Source: Amorphophallus konjac (Eukaryota; Streptophyta; Magnoliopsida; Alismatales; Araceae). From it: 64,000 nt of DNA. The stretch spans positions 78,929,059-78,993,058 of the forward strand of contig CM040117.1 in NCBI GenBank assembly GCA_022559845.1. The letters are read 5' to 3'. The position numbers were made by a program, and so were the translations under genes. Below are positions 10,641 through 22,548 of the stretch, one piece after another (positions within the stretch are counted from its first letter, which is position 1; each line of letters begins with the position of its first letter). The notes below the pieces were generated by a model. The model worked only from the letters and a program-made list of their open reading frames with translations, did not search any database and was not told where the DNA came from.

Positions 10641-13200
10641 ACCTCGGTAACTCCCCCTGTCTCTTGGATGATGTGCAGAGCTGGAACCAGGGGTTGAAAG
10701 TCTGTTCAGCACAGAGGTGTGATAATCTCTAATGGAGTCTGACAGCTCATCTAGTCTTCGATGCACTGTGCTCCCCAGTCTGTCCACTAGGGAGGTGGTA
10801 GAATCTTGTGTTGTGAGAGTTTACTTAACATTCTCTGAGAGGGTCTGCAATTGAGACTGGACAACGTTAAACTTGTTAATGATTTCAGGCTGACTGGCTG
10901 CAACTTTGTGCAATGTACTCTTTATCATTTCAAACTCAATCTTAAGATCAAAAGTGTGGCTAAGAATTTGAGCCAGCTTGCTGAAGGTTGAGAGTTGGGT
11001 ATCTTGTATTTTGCTTACCATGTCACCAACTCTATTGCTGACACTCATGAGAGATTCCAAAATATCTTGAACTGCTGCATCAGTTCTTTGTTTAGCAGTC
11101 ATAAACTCAATCCATTAAGCTTTCACAATCCTCTCCAGATGTTGCATTCTGGCATCTACTCTGTCTAGTTGAAGGGTATTGAACATAAACTGTTTATTCA
11201 TCAATTCATTTTGATTCAGCACTATCTCAGTCAGATTAGACAGCATTTGTGCAATGTTAGACTCAGCATTAGTTCCAGGTGAACTAAATGTAGAGGCACT
11301 AGAGTCTGGAATTTTAGTATGGTACGCATGCTGCTGTTCAGGAGATGGAGGGGGTGGTATACTAAGACTAATTACTCCCCCGAAATGTGGACCATATTCA
11401 GGAGCTGGAGTAAATGACATTCTTGGATACATTCTGTACTGAGGAGCAGGACCCATAACATATCCTTGTGTGTCTTCCTCAGCTACCCCTAGAGCTGGAG
11501 CAATTGGTTGCTCCTATGGAACTTCTTCAGTAGATACTTGAGCTCCCTGTGGTTCATTCTCCTGTTCATTGACCACTGACTCTGCAATTTCTTCATATAC
11601 CTGTTCATCAACTTCTTTCATTATCTGTGTGATCATTTCAGCTAGAGACTCTTCTTCCCTTTCCTCTTCTTGAGGAATTTCATTTCTTTCCTATTCCACA
11701 CTTGCCTCTTGTTCTTGCTGGTCTTTATAATGTTCCTGTTCAGATTGTACTACAAATTTATCAAACAACTGGCTGATGTTTTGATCCAATTGCTGTGTTA
11801 TTTGAGCATCAGTTATATTTAGCTCATGGACTTCTTGTTCTAATAGAAGGTCCTTGAGATTCTTTTCAGCAGGCTCAGCAGCAATCTCTTCTTATTGTTC
11901 AGCAGCTGATTGACCTCTTTCAGCTGACACAAGAGTGGTTTCTTCAAGATGAGCTTGAGGATGCTGTTCTGATGATGTGTCAACTTTAATTTTCTTTTTC
12001 TTCTTCAAAGGAGTTGGGTCCTCTTCTTCTGACTCTTCTTGATATTTTCCTAGACTGACCTGAGGCTATTCACTATGTTCTTTGGCATCTTTCACTTTAC
12101 TGCCTTTGGATGATTTCAACCTTAAGTACTTGTTAATGAAATCTAAGTTGTAAATATTTACCTTGGGAATATCTTTTGAGAATTCCTTTTCTAGTGGAAT
12201 TTTCATTTTTCTGAAGATGGCTGTCAACCGAGCTGCATAAGGTAAATTTCTTTTTGACTCCTTGAATGTGCTCATTATCTGGATCATAATTGCTGGTAGA
12301 CAAATCTTGATACCCTTGAGCAGGCAAAAGAGAATAAATCTCTGAGAATCAATCACTCTCCCTCTACCTCCAACTTGTGGAGTTATTATAGTTGTAATGA
12401 TATGATGTAGCAATCTTTTATAGGGGAAAATTTACAAGCATTGAACTGAGTGAGATAAGTCTGTGTCTTAGGATCTCTGGGGTCTCTAGGTAGTTCTGAA
12501 ATGAGGGTGTAGGCCTCATGCAAATTTATATCGAATTCACCTTCTACTTCCCCTCCTTCTAGAATTCGAAAGACCTTATGTAGAAAATGCCTAGACAAAT
12601 CAATCTTTACCCCTTTAACTACATGCTGAACCCTTGACTTTTCAGAGTCACAACTCATATTGCAGTAAAATTCCACGAGCAGTCTAGGATAATATGTCCT
12701 ATGCTTACTCAACAATTTCTTCCATTTTTGGAACTCAAAAATTTCCAATAATTCAGGGAATTCAGAAATCATAGGTTGATCATCGAAATCTACGTACCGT
12801 GGAAGCATGATCTTTCCTGCTTCCAATATCACCTCAACATGTGTAGAAGACTTAGTAGGGACCGCTTCTACTTCAGATTCATCCTTAGCAGCTTCTGAAG
12901 CAACAGTCTTGCGCCGCTTGGAGGAGTTTCTTCTACCTTTCCTTTCCCTTTTTCTTTCTTTTGTTGAGATACCTCTTTAGGCACATCTGTTGGCAACTGC
13001 TCTTTCTAGGAATCCTCCACCTGAACTTCCATCTCCTTCCTCTTCCCTTTTTCTGATTTTTCCTGAATCGGTTCCGAAGATGCTCTCTTCACATGTGACT
13101 CCTTTGATTTGCACTTATAGCATTTAGCCACATCGGTCTTTATTGCTTGAGGAGGCAGCGGCTGTTGCTCTTCTGTGCCATTCTTCTTCCCTTAACTCAT
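10641..13200 (-). pseudogene. Envelope-like ORF relic of element B
   Basis: A chain of minus-strand open stretches (13312-13124, 12832-12386, 12413-12066, 11456-11115, 11102-10821, on to ~10641) reads as one broken protein of roughly 850 residues. The N-terminal part is lysine-rich. The middle part (12832-12386) resembles the putative plant transposon / envelope-like domain found in some Sireviruses. It is followed by acidic, proline-rich and coiled-coil-like segments, the last at 11102-10700. Several stops and at least one frame change (near 12400) break it, so no full product is expected. It lies between gag and the 3' LTR, the normal place for a Sirevirus env-like ORF. Domain recognition is by eye and moderate; the function of the family is unproven. 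Confidence 0.6.
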
Positions 13201-13312
13201 GGCGGACAGAGAAGACATGGTAGAAGAAATGAGGAGAGAAGGAATGAACGAGATGAGAAGAGGGATGACTGGAGAGGCAGGCTTGCTGGCTGAACTCTAG
13301 AGAGGAGGACAC

Positions 13313-15262
13313 GAGAGCGGGAGGTCACTTCGGTTTCAAAGGAGAGGGTATGATTGTAAAGCAGGTAGGGTTACGTATATAAGAGACACTGCCAACTTTA
13401 CCAATATTCAACAGTTAATACCCAAACTACCCCTTACTTTAAAATAAAATGCCTTTCTACACAGAAATGCGATTTTCGGCATATGAGATTATATCTTAAC
13501 ATGTTATTCTCCGCAATTTATCCTTATGAATCAATGGAAATGAAACAACTTAATCAAGGAAATAACCCAGTCAAAGAAATCCTTAATCTTACTATCCCCT
13601 TTCATTAGCCAATTACTGATTAAAAAACCAATTTTTATATTGACCTTAAATCGGTATAAATTTAATGAAGGAACCATAGGGTCAACCATATATTTCATTG
13701 ATCTTTTGCACAATTTTGATTGAACATTTCAGTATAGCTGCACCTTTTTACTCAAGGAAGCATGTTGATCAAACACTAAAGTCCCTTGTTACTCAGTGCA
13801 GTTTACCTTTATGTTTCATAATTTTTGAAAAGAAATAACATTAATTATCATGACTTGACCTCTGAATTTCTTTGAGACAGATGGTCAGTTTCTCAAATAA
13901 AATGCCATTGCTCTGCCACAATCAATTTTTCATTTAATGGCGTATTCCAAGGTCCTTTATTAGATTTTTCTTTAGACTTGACTTAAAGACGATATAAACC
14001 TCAGAATTCCTATCAGATTAGCTTATTACTAAGAACTTTCAGATTTTAGATTCCTTACTGAGCAGTTTCCAATTTGGACTATTTTAAGACCATTGAGGTA
14101 TCATTCAGGGTTAATTGTGAGAGCTTTTAAGAAAAGATTTAATATTCATATACTTAAAGTCACATCTCAGTTAAGATCAGTAATTTTGTTCTTAGTTCAT
14201 GGTGATCTCAGTAGTTAATTATTGAAGATAAGTAAAGGTGACAGTGATCAGATTTTACTCCCCCTGACTAGCACAATCTATGAATCTTCTTTAAAGATAG
14301 ATGTGGAGAAGAGAAGAAGACAATGAACAAAGTGATGTAGGTAAATACCACTCATGAGCAGGGTTAAGACTCAAGGCCAGATAGCATAGATCCTAAAGCA
14401 CAATCTTAAATACCAACATCAGATGGCCATTCACTCTTATAACCCAGCAATCATTTAGTCTTGTGGAAAGTTAGTGCATCCAAAAACTCAATCCTCAACC
14501 AATTGACCTCTCAACTTATATCAGACTCAAGCAGACTTCAAAGACTATATCATAACAGCAGCACCTTATAGCTCAGCAAGCATCAGAGACTGACTGTCTA
14601 AGCAGCAATACATCATTAACCCAAACATGCAATCAATCTTTGATAAGTTCAGCTCCCCCTCAGAACGTGCAGAGATATCAAACAATCACTATTTGATTTT
14701 CTTAAAGTACACAGATATGTATGTGTTCTACATGAGCATGCACAGACCCATATTTGTCATGACACAGAAGACTGCACCGACTTCATCTGACTTGAGGCAA
14801 GGGATGCACCGAGTTTGTATGCATGTAGCTAATGAGTGCTCCGACCTTGCTACACATATGGGAAAAGTCTGTACAAACTTTGACTTGCATTTTATGCAAC
14901 TATGCACGGACCTAGTGAATGCACACCGACTTGCACGCGTGCAGCCACAATACTTGCACCGACTTTGTGAACATACTAGCTAAGCATGCACTGATGTAAT
15001 ATGCAGACACGTTTGACTGTGCACAGACTTGGTAATGCAATGTGCAAGTGTATCTATTTGATAAACTAAGAAATCATGCAGATGGATGCATCAACTTATT
15101 ATCATGAATTACATTCATCAACATGTATAAAAAATTGCATCAATTAATAGCATGAATCAGTGGATTGACATTGATCACAGTAGAGACGCAATCTGATCAT
15201 GTATGCATTACTAATTAAAAAGAAGACAAGATAAACAAGAGAAGAGAGTGGGGTTGACTGAC
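13313..15262 (-). other. Non-coding region of element B between gag and the env-like ORF
   Basis: There is no credible ORF. It holds two blocks shared with elements D and E: an ACTGAGTAAC block at 13783-13799 and a GGCAGAGCAATGGCA block at 13903-13919 (both on the minus strand). It also has PPT-like tracts at 14258 and 14653, and a second cluster of the TGCACAGACTT motif at ~14740-15050. Confidence 0.75.
14740..15050 (-). repeat. Internal cluster of the LTR motif TGCACAGACTT
   Basis: About ten degenerate copies (GCACAGAC, GCACCGACTT, GCACGGAC and similar) lie in the internal region ~2.2 kb from the nearest LTR. They match the motif that fills U3 of this element. Confidence 0.75.
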
Positions 15263-15312
15263 CTTTGTGTGCCTTGATTTTATTACCCCTTATTTCCTTC
15301 TTCAAGGCACAC
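15263..15312 (-). other. Conserved ~50-nt block after the gag stop (element B copy)
   Basis: On the minus strand the gag stop is followed after ~14 nt by TTGCAG, then GTGTGCCTTG, and the block ends AAAG/GTCAGT. Related blocks lie at 37403-37448 (D) and 49169-49222 (E). It may be a remnant of the start of pol or a splice-bounded micro-exon; the sequence alone does not decide. Confidence 0.6.
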
Positions 15313-15325
15313 CTGCAAGTTAAAA

Positions 15326-17175
15326 TCATTTTACAAATTTGGGGACTCAAGAGCTCTTGGGTCCTGTCAGTTGAGTAACGCCTCTAGCAGGTTCACTCCA
15401 TGATCTCCAAACCTTTCTATCATTAAATTTCATAGCATGGCAGTCATTCACATCTTTCTTGACAGAATAAACATGGTATTTTTGTGGGTGGAAATTAGTG
15501 CTCCTTTTCACATCCCAGCACTCAAAGGCACGATGGCCAACTTTACCTCACTCAAAACATGCAGGAGTTTTTCTATTAAAGGCAGTTTTATTCACAGGGA
15601 AATTCTTAGGTTTTGAACTACCTCTTCTTCCCTAGGCATCCCAGCAGTGGGATGCAACATGGCCCAACTTCCCACAGTGGATGCAATGGATTTTCTTCTT
15701 TTTATTGAATGCATGGGGTTTATCATGAATTTTTTTAGCATTCAATTCATCTTGTTCCATTATTCTAAACTCATGCACTTGATGGCCTAGTTTGCCACAA
15801 TAATGACATGAAGTGATTCTTGTGTGTGCATGTGAATGCATGGGGAAATGTTTTGTAACATGCACTTGTTCATGACATTTTTCAGAACCAGATGAAATCA
15901 TAACAACATCAGATGAAGCTTTGGCTTTCCTTTTGCCTTCAACCTTTTTCTGTTTTCCTCCATTTTTTAGATTTTTATCTTGATTTTCAGTCCTCTTAGC
16001 AGTAAACTGGAAAACATGTGTAACAGAACTAGAAGCCAAAGATTTTTGATTTTTATCAACAAGATCCTTCTTACCTCCAGGATTATATCCTAACCCTTCC
16101 TTTTGATAACTTATTTTGGCACCGAGGATCTTGTTTAGATTATCTTTTCCTTGAACAAATTTTGACAGTGAATTTTTAAGGTCCTGAATTTCAGAATTCA
16201 AGGAAGTGATGTTCAGTTCATAGCTAGCAATCTCAATTTCATAGGAAATTATCTGGTGATGCAATGCATCATTTAGATTTTTAAGTTTATTATTTTCTTG
16301 AACAAGTTCCCGTTCCCTTTCAGCATCAGCTTCATTCAATGCACATTTTCCCTTTTCAATAGACATCCACTTTTCAGACATTACAACATTCAGAGCAATC
16401 AGACGTTTATTTTGATCTTTTAACTTGCAGTTTTCTTCAATCAATATGTCTGAATTAACATTTTTCAATTTTTCAACCAATTTTTGCTCTGTCGATTCTA
16501 ATTCCAAACCTCTATTCCTCAGATCTTCTATCTCTTCTTTAAGAGACTCAACTTGTTGCTCTTGCAACCTAAGCTCAGATAGGAGATCATTATTCAACTT
16601 CTTAACAGAATCATAATTTTTGCATGCATTCTCACATCTTTTCAAACTATCTTTTAAATTGGCATTTTCACATTTCAATTCTCTTATTTCATATAACATG
16701 CTCTTTTCATTTTCTTCATTTCACGTTTTTCAGATTTGTAACTATCAAGCAAATTGTCATACATCTAAATCAATTCATCTAATGAATTTTGTTCTGATTT
16801 GGAGTTTACCTTTGTTGACGAGTCGTCAGACTGATCACTGCTGTGATCCTTTGTCATAAGGCACTTATGATTATCTTCACCATATCTGAAAGTCAGCTCA
16901 TCCATCAACTCCTTAGCATTCCTGCACTCATCCAAGCATGAAAGTACATTAGCCTTTATCGCCCCTTTCAACATTTCCAGGGCCTTTCTATTTTCAGCAT
17001 TCATCATCTCGTGACCAATATTCCAGTCTGACTTATTCACTGGAATATCATATGGTCCATATTCAATTAAAACCAGCAAATTCGAATCTACGGAATTCAT
17101 GTGATCCCTAAACTCTTTATGCCAGTCAGAGTAATGTAATCCATCGAACAAGGGAGCAACTAACTTAGACTCCAT
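15326..17175 (-). pseudogene. Gag relic of element B
   Basis: The first ~130 codons, from ATG at 17175, match the copia-type gag N-terminal domain (also in D, E and I): a FDG..Y..W start, then GPYD near residue 45. A long coiled-coil follows (16699 to ~16140), then a basic linker and CCHC knuckles at ~15810 and ~15660 and a third near 15550. The end has the GPK..VPK signature seen in D and E. It is broken by an in-frame stop near 16765, a frame change before 16699, and stops at 15629 and within the third knuckle; a further stop replaces the Trp of the terminal signature. Gag would form the particle and bind RNA. No pol follows. Confidence 0.85.
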
Positions 17176-17282
17176 GGCAAACAAATGAGATGCAAGAAAC
17201 TAGATACTCAGTAGAATCAACTAATGCACTGGAAGACAGCAGGATCCACTACAGATCGTTGGATCTGATGAATCAGTGAACC

Positions 17283-17294
17283 GCTCTGATACCA
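17283..17294 (-). other. Primer binding site of element B
   Basis: The minus strand reads TGGTATCAGAGC, two bases inside the 5' LTR end. It matches initiator tRNA-Met. Confidence 0.93.
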
Positions 17295-17676
17295 ATTGTT
17301 GAAACATGTGGTACGCAGAAATAGATCCAAAGGGGGGGTGATTGGATCTTTTTAAAATATTGCCCAACAAAAACTATGAACGAGCTTCTAAAAACTGATT
17401 GAAAGGATCACCACCTAAGACACCTAGAAATCAAGTCTTCTATTAAACCAGTGAGCAAACACTTGACATGCTAGCACATGATCAAGGAACGACAACACGT
17501 ATATAATCCAATGAGTTCAGGGTCCACCGAAGCTGACATCGAATAGAGTAAATGGCACTCAAGCTAATAGTGAACCAAGCCTGTGAAGGAGAAGGGACAT
17601 AGGGAACAACCACACAAATGCAAACCACTGCACACAGAATTTTTAGGTGGTTCGATCCTTCTGACCTACGTCCACT

Positions 17677-17696
17677 CCACACTCAACTGAGTGTGG
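17677..17696 (-). other. Conserved R-U5 hairpin, element B version
   Basis: An 8-bp perfect stem CCACACTC/GAGTGTGG encloses a 4-nt loop. It is followed on the minus strand by GTGGACGTAGG and, further on, GAACCACC-TAAAAAT. Counterparts in D, E and I keep the stem with paired changes. Confidence 0.75.
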
Positions 17697-18229
17697 CTTC
17701 ACTACTGACTAACAGCTTGCCGTTGATCCACAACTTCAAGGAATTCCTTCCCTACAATCTACTGAGCGTTATAGCTTCGCTTTCCAGAGGAATCCACCTC
17801 TGTTGCTAAGGATTACAGCTTTACATGTCCATAGAAATCCTTCTCTGCAACCGTTGAGGATTACAACTTCACTTGTCCAGAGAAATCCTTCTCTGCAACT
17901 GTTGAGGATTACAGCTTCACCTCTGCTGACACATAGCTTGAGTAACCAGAGTTTTAAGACAAAGCAAACGAAAATGGAAAACCAACAACTAGACTGAACT
18001 GTAGCTCAGGACAATGAGAAGATCGGCTCTGGTTCTGAACCAAGAGACCGATGAATACAACTCTCGGTTCCTTCTTCTTTCGATCTCTCTCTTGTCTCTC
18101 TCGCAGATCTTCTCTTTTAGCTTGTATCTCTCTGCTGCACACTCTAATTCTTTTCTAACTCTTTCTGACCTTCTCTTCAAAGCCTCATCATTATCTTCAT
18201 CGTCATCTCTGTTTGCAGAAGATGAGTCT

Positions 18230-18235
18230 TATATA
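18230..18235 (-). promoter_or_regulatory. TATA box in the 5' LTR of element B
   Basis: TATATA (minus-strand context GAAGATATATAAGAC) lies ~1.2 kb into the LTR and just downstream of the motif array. The same box is at 9065-9070 in the other LTR. Confidence 0.6.
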
Positions 18236-18459
18236 TCTTCAGTCAGGGACCCACGAGCTCACCTACTTGGCATGTGGAGGGAACATTCCCGCCAAAAGAT
18301 TCCAGTAAGCTTTCAGTCACTTGTCCAATTCTGAGCACTGTATCTTCCCTCATGGCAGTCCTTTTTCAGGGACGGTCCGCCTTGGATCATGTGCCCTCAT
18401 TAAAGATCTCGAGCAGTTGACCTGTTGACATGTCGAAACATACGATGGTCAAACAGATA

Positions 18460-19330
18460 TGAATATTGCACAGACTTGCCAAGAGAGTGTTCGACAGTTC
18501 ATAAAGCTCACCTGGCAGATTTAGTATGCACAAACTTAATGCATTCATTGACAGGTTCTACATAAGCCATCAGTATGCACAAAGAAGTATGCACAGACTT
18601 ATTATGGTCGAAGGGCTAGAAGATGCACAGACTTCGCATAGCACAAAGATTAGATGTGCACCGACTTAGTTGCACAAAGTGCACGAGTGCACAGACTTTG
18701 ATTTCGCTCGCACAAAGTATGCACAGACTTAATAGAGTATAGGACGAATGTGAACAGACTTTGGGGTGCTTGTAGCGAGACATGCACAGACTCATTCAAT
18801 GCATAAAGAAAATATGCACAGACCTAATCCCAACAGACATGAAACGATGAACAAACTTAAATGCTCGTAGCAATAAAAGTTGCACAGACTTGTCTGCATG
18901 CAGCAACGAGAGTTGCACGGACTTGGTGAGCACACGATGGACTTGCGCCAAATGCGAGGATGTATGAAATGCTGCTTGCACCGAGTTCGGTCTTGCACAC
19001 GCCAAGTGTGCACAAACTTTATGTATGCAAGGAACAAGAAGATGCACTAACCTTAAGTGTGGAATGAACATGAACTTCACTGACTTAGCATGAACGAGAG
19101 GAAAACATGCACCGACTCTGAGTGTAAACGACTGAGACATATACCGATGTTATCTGGCAGATAACGTGGTATGCGTAGAATTAACAAAAAGGTGCACCGA
19201 CGTTCTATACACTAGAGATAGAACACACACCGACTTTTAATGTGCGAACAAAATATGCACGGACTTCTTATGTGATAGATGCAAGGTGCACATACCTTGT
19301 ATACAGAATGACGCAACTATGCATAGACTT
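18460..19330 (-). repeat. Motif array in the U3 of B's 5' LTR
   Basis: Degenerate TGCACAGACTT copies are scattered through ~870 bp, directly upstream of the TATA box in the sense of transcription. The copies vary (CAGACTT, CCGACTT, CGGACTT). Confidence 0.85.
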
Positions 19331-19423
19331 AATCTTGTATGTAAAGATCAAATGCAAACACATTTATATATTCCAGTCTCACATGACTCATAGATTGTCA
19401 TTATCAAAACCAGGGTTCCAACA

Positions 19424-19597
19424 ACTCATTCATTTCCATTGACCCCTCTTTGGGAGTAACTATAATTAGTATTGAGGTTAAACATGTTATGATATTTCTG
19501 ATTTATTCATGGGGCTCAGCAATCTTTTTGCTTTTTCGGCTACAATTTTCTGATTTCTCTTTTGCTTTTCATTCTTCAAGAGCATTCAGGTGTAGCA
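19424..19597. other. Unassigned 174 bp between elements B and I
   Basis: AT-rich sequence with no ORF, terminal repeat or similarity to other parts of the window that I can see. It may be a remnant of the DNA into which B and I inserted. Confidence 0.5.
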
Positions 19598-19939
19598 TGT
19601 TGTACCCCTGTAGTTTTGATGATGCCAAACACTATGACTCATCTAACTATGATGTCATATGTGTTGATGCTGCATTTATGTGGTTTTGATGATGTCATGA
19701 TATTAATATGGTTTAATGATGCATTGATGCCAAACACTGTTGATGTTGCATTGATGGATCTGATACATTGCATTTTTACTGACATAATTGCTCTTAAGAT
19801 GATCTTATTATATGTAGAAGATGTGTGTTGAATTCTCCACAAAACAAGCTCTGAGAATAAGGCAAAAGGTTAAGTCAAAGTCATGAAGAAATCTGAAAAG
19901 CTGAAAGAGCAGGTTGACATACTCGGACTGAGCAAGGGT

Positions 19940-20790
19940 ATAAGGTCGATGCAGCTAGGCACTGGCTTGATGCAGTGCTGGTCATAGAAGCAAATATGAA
20001 GAGATTGCCTCGACGCAGTAATGGGCTGCCTCAGTGCAGTCAGGAGATGCCTCGATGCATCGGTTCACATTCCTTAAGGAAGAATTCTGCCTCGACTCAT
20101 CTATAGCACATGCCTCGACACATCAGTTCAGAATCTCAATCTGGAAGTTTGCAAAGTGGAAGCACGAAGAGCTACACCGACGCAACAAGTCCATCGTGAA
20201 GAGAAAGGTCGATGCACTCAAGCCATTCAAGCACGAGAGGTTGATGCACCTCAGTTCCTTCAGAACAAGGGTCGATGCAGCAAATTCAACCAGTGCTGGG
20301 ATGGTCAGTGCAGAAGCACAATTTTCTCTCTGGACAGAGACAGGTCAATGCACAGGTTGTTAGTAAATCTCAAGTCGGTGCACATCAGCATTCCTTGATA
20401 ACATAGGTCGGTGCACTTGTTAAGGCAGGTCGGTGCAACAATTCATCACTGCTTGGTCAGGTCAGTGCAGCTACAAGCAGCCACCTCAGATTTGTCAAGT
20501 AAGGTCAACACAACAAAATGGATCGTGAATCTAAGGTCGATGCACCCTGCATCTACACATGCATCAGGTCGATGCATCTTGAATCTTCACCTCGATCAGG
20601 TTGATACAGCTGAGTACTGCCTCGACACAGTAATGGTCAAAGAAGCCAAGTCTAAGACACTGCCTCGATGCAGCAGTATCAGCTAATAACACTCAGGTCG
20701 ATGCACTAGTCCATGCATCGATGCCTTAGTTCAAGCAAACCATTAAACAAGTCGATGCATAAATACAAGCCTAAGTAATCAGGTCGATGC
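19940..20790 (+). repeat. GGTCGATGCA motif array in the U3 of element I
   Basis: More than twenty degenerate copies of AGGTCGATGCA (variants GGTCGGTGCA, CCTCGATGCA, CCTCGACACA) lie over ~850 bp, ending ~240 bp before the TATA box. The consensus resembles the element-sense AAGTCTGTGCA of element B. Confidence 0.88.
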
Positions 20791-21033
20791 AGATTTTCAT
20801 GCTTTAACAGGTTTGAGTATCCGAATCCCAGTGTTGTAACTTGAAATCAGACCCGATTGGAAAACCAACTCCAGTGATACAATGGCACGTGAACCTAGGA
20901 AGCAATGATTGGCACGTGATCTGAGGTACTTTGTCAGAAGAACTTTCCCACCTCTTGCCACATGGACGAATGGGAATTAAAAGGTAATCAAGTTGCCTTA
21001 TCCAGAAAGCTTCTCTGGAGGCTCTATATTGGG

Positions 21034-21041
21034 TATAAATA
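21034..21041 (+). promoter_or_regulatory. TATA box of element I
   Basis: TATAAATA in the context GGG-TATAAATA-GGAGG lies ~1.44 kb into the LTR, after the motif array. Transcription start is inferred near 21065. Confidence 0.75.
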
Positions 21042-21726
21042 GGAGGTATCTTCCTCTGAGCATGGTCAGCAAAAATAGGCTGCTACAAAGAAGAAAAGTG
21101 AGCCTGTAGAAGAAGATAGGAGAGAAGCTGCTCGTGTGTGAAATAGAGCAAAAAGAGAAGTCACAAAAGAGAGAAATGGAGAGCCAGTAGAAGAAGAAGA
21201 AAAGAGAGCCAGAGTCTGAGCAGAGAAGAAGAAAAGAGAGAAGAGGAGAGAGATCGAGTTTGAAGCAGCCGGTTCCACTTTGAAGATCGTGTTCGTATGT
21301 TCTTGGATCAGATCCATAACAGTCTTGCTCCTGCGAGAGCTATATTTGTTTTGCGTTACCGTTAGTTCAATTTTTCTTTGTTGTTTTCATTTTCCATTTT
21401 ACTCTTCCGATACTCTGTTTGGAGTTCGGGGTTCCTCCTGTGTGTTTAGGAGAAGGGAGAGCAATCTCCGATAATTCCCTCTGTTGGTCAGAGGAAGAGA
21501 GGACGTGTCCTCCAGTTGGTGAGCAACGGGGTGTTGCTCACGGTTTCCTTCTACAGTAGCAGAAGCAGGGAGAGTGGGTCTCTCTAGTCACTGCGGGTAG
21601 CATTGGTGGTCAGATCTTGTGGGTTACAGGATCGGTGTTGAGGGATTTGTCTCCCTCAGGTCATCAAGCTGTTAGGTAGTGATTATTTTGCAGACTGAGT
21701 CTGCTTCTTGCTTGGTGCAAGGAAAG

Positions 21727-21747
21727 CCTCACTCGGGTTGAGTGAGG
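21727..21747 (+). other. Conserved R-U5 hairpin, element I version
   Basis: An 8-bp perfect stem CCTCACTC/GAGTGAGG encloses a 5-nt loop. It is followed by GGTGGACATAG and then CGAACCACCTAAAAAAT. Confidence 0.78.
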
Positions 21748-22148
21748 GGTGGACATAGATCTCTGGTTTGAGATCGAACCACCTAAAAAATCTAGTGTAC
21801 AGTGGATTGATTTGTGGGTTTGCTCCTTGTCTTCTTCCTTCCCTTCATAGGTTTGCTTAAGATCGAAGTTCTTGCATCATGAGCTTAGTTGGGTGTCAAC
21901 TAATGTTATCTGGCGTAATGTTTTCTCTTTTTGTTGTGCATATGTTTCCACACACCAAGTGCTTGAAAGTTGTTCTTACGTGTTAGCACATCTTCCGCTT
22001 GGTGTGCAGTGCGTGTTGAGCATTCGAACCATGGTGTATGCACAGATTTCATTTTTAGAGAGCAAATCTTTTAATTGGATAGTTTTTGTAGAAAGATCCA
22101 TTCACCCCCCCTCTAGATCTATATCAGAGCACCACCAATTCTATCAAT

Positions 22149-22160
22149 TGGTATCAGAGC
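22149..22160 (+). other. Primer binding site of element I
   Basis: TGGTATCAGAGC, initiator tRNA-Met type, lies two bases after the LTR end. Confidence 0.93.
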
Positions 22161-22270
22161 GGGTTATTGTTTCATCGAATCCAACGATCCGCAGTAGATC
22201 ATGTAGCTTCTTTGGTGTATTTCTGAGTGTGTTTAGTTTGTTGCATTGATTTGTTTGTTGATTTGTCTCA

Positions 22271-22548
22271 ATGGCTCACCCACCGGTTTTTAATGGCTCT
22301 AATTTTAATTCATGGTTTAGCAGCCTGCGTAGCTATGTTAAATTGATTGATCCTGATCTATGGAAACTTATCACTCACGGTCCATACAGATTACCAATGG
22401 ATAGGTCTAAGTGGATAGATATACATAGATCTAGGAATTCTGAAAATCTTAGAGCATTAGATTTAATGAAGGTAGCTACTATCATGGCATTCCATTTTTG
22501 TCTTTACAATTGCAGGTCTGCAAAAGAGATATTGGAGAGACTGAAGAC
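22271..22548 (+). pseudogene. Gag of element I, truncated by insertion
   Basis: Ninety-three codons match the N-terminal copia-type gag domain: F(N)GSNF..W near residue 10, then DP.LW.LI and GPY near residues 31-42, and a CRSAKEIL helix near residue 82. The reading frame runs on past 22548 only into foreign sequence (poly-T rich), so the protein is cut after the ERLKT stretch. The coiled-coil, zinc knuckles and everything downstream are displaced beyond the window. No mutation is visible in the part that remains. It is closest to the gag of D by eye. Confidence 0.85.

Larger units (their letters stand above)
9007..19423 (-). mobile_element. Element B: Sirevirus-like retrotransposon with gag and env-like relics but no pol
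   Basis: Read on the minus strand, the order is 5' LTR (19423-17297), PBS, gag relic (17175-15326), ~2 kb of non-coding DNA, env-like relic (~13200-10641), PPT-like tracts, and 3' LTR (10258 leftward). The 3' LTR is split by element A at 9006/9007. The internal part is ~7.0 kb. No integrase, RT or RNase H motif is visible in any frame. The two LTR parts that can be compared (9007-10258 and 18172-19423) are both 1252 bp and differ at scattered positions, so B is older than A. Confidence 0.88.
17297..19423 (-). repeat. 5' LTR of element B (2127 bp)
   Basis: On the + strand it begins TGTTGAAACATG and ends CCAACA. It contains the U3 motif array (18460-19330), a TATA box at 18230, the conserved hairpin at 17677-17696 and a short repeated AGAAATCCTTCTCTGCAAC-type unit around 17830-17910. 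Confidence 0.92.
19598..22146 (+). repeat. 5' LTR of element I (~2549 bp)
   Basis: It starts TGTTGTACCCC and ends CTATCA two bases before the primer site. No second copy is in the window, so the left end is placed by the TG start and by analogy with B and E. Confidence 0.7.
19598..22548 (+). mobile_element. Element I: Sirevirus-like retrotransposon, 5' part only
   Basis: A 5' LTR (19598-22146), PBS and the first ~93 codons of a copia-type gag are present. The element is then cut by X/C; its 3' half lies beyond the window. It shares the R-U5 hairpin and U3 motif-array organisation with B, D and E. Confidence 0.82.
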
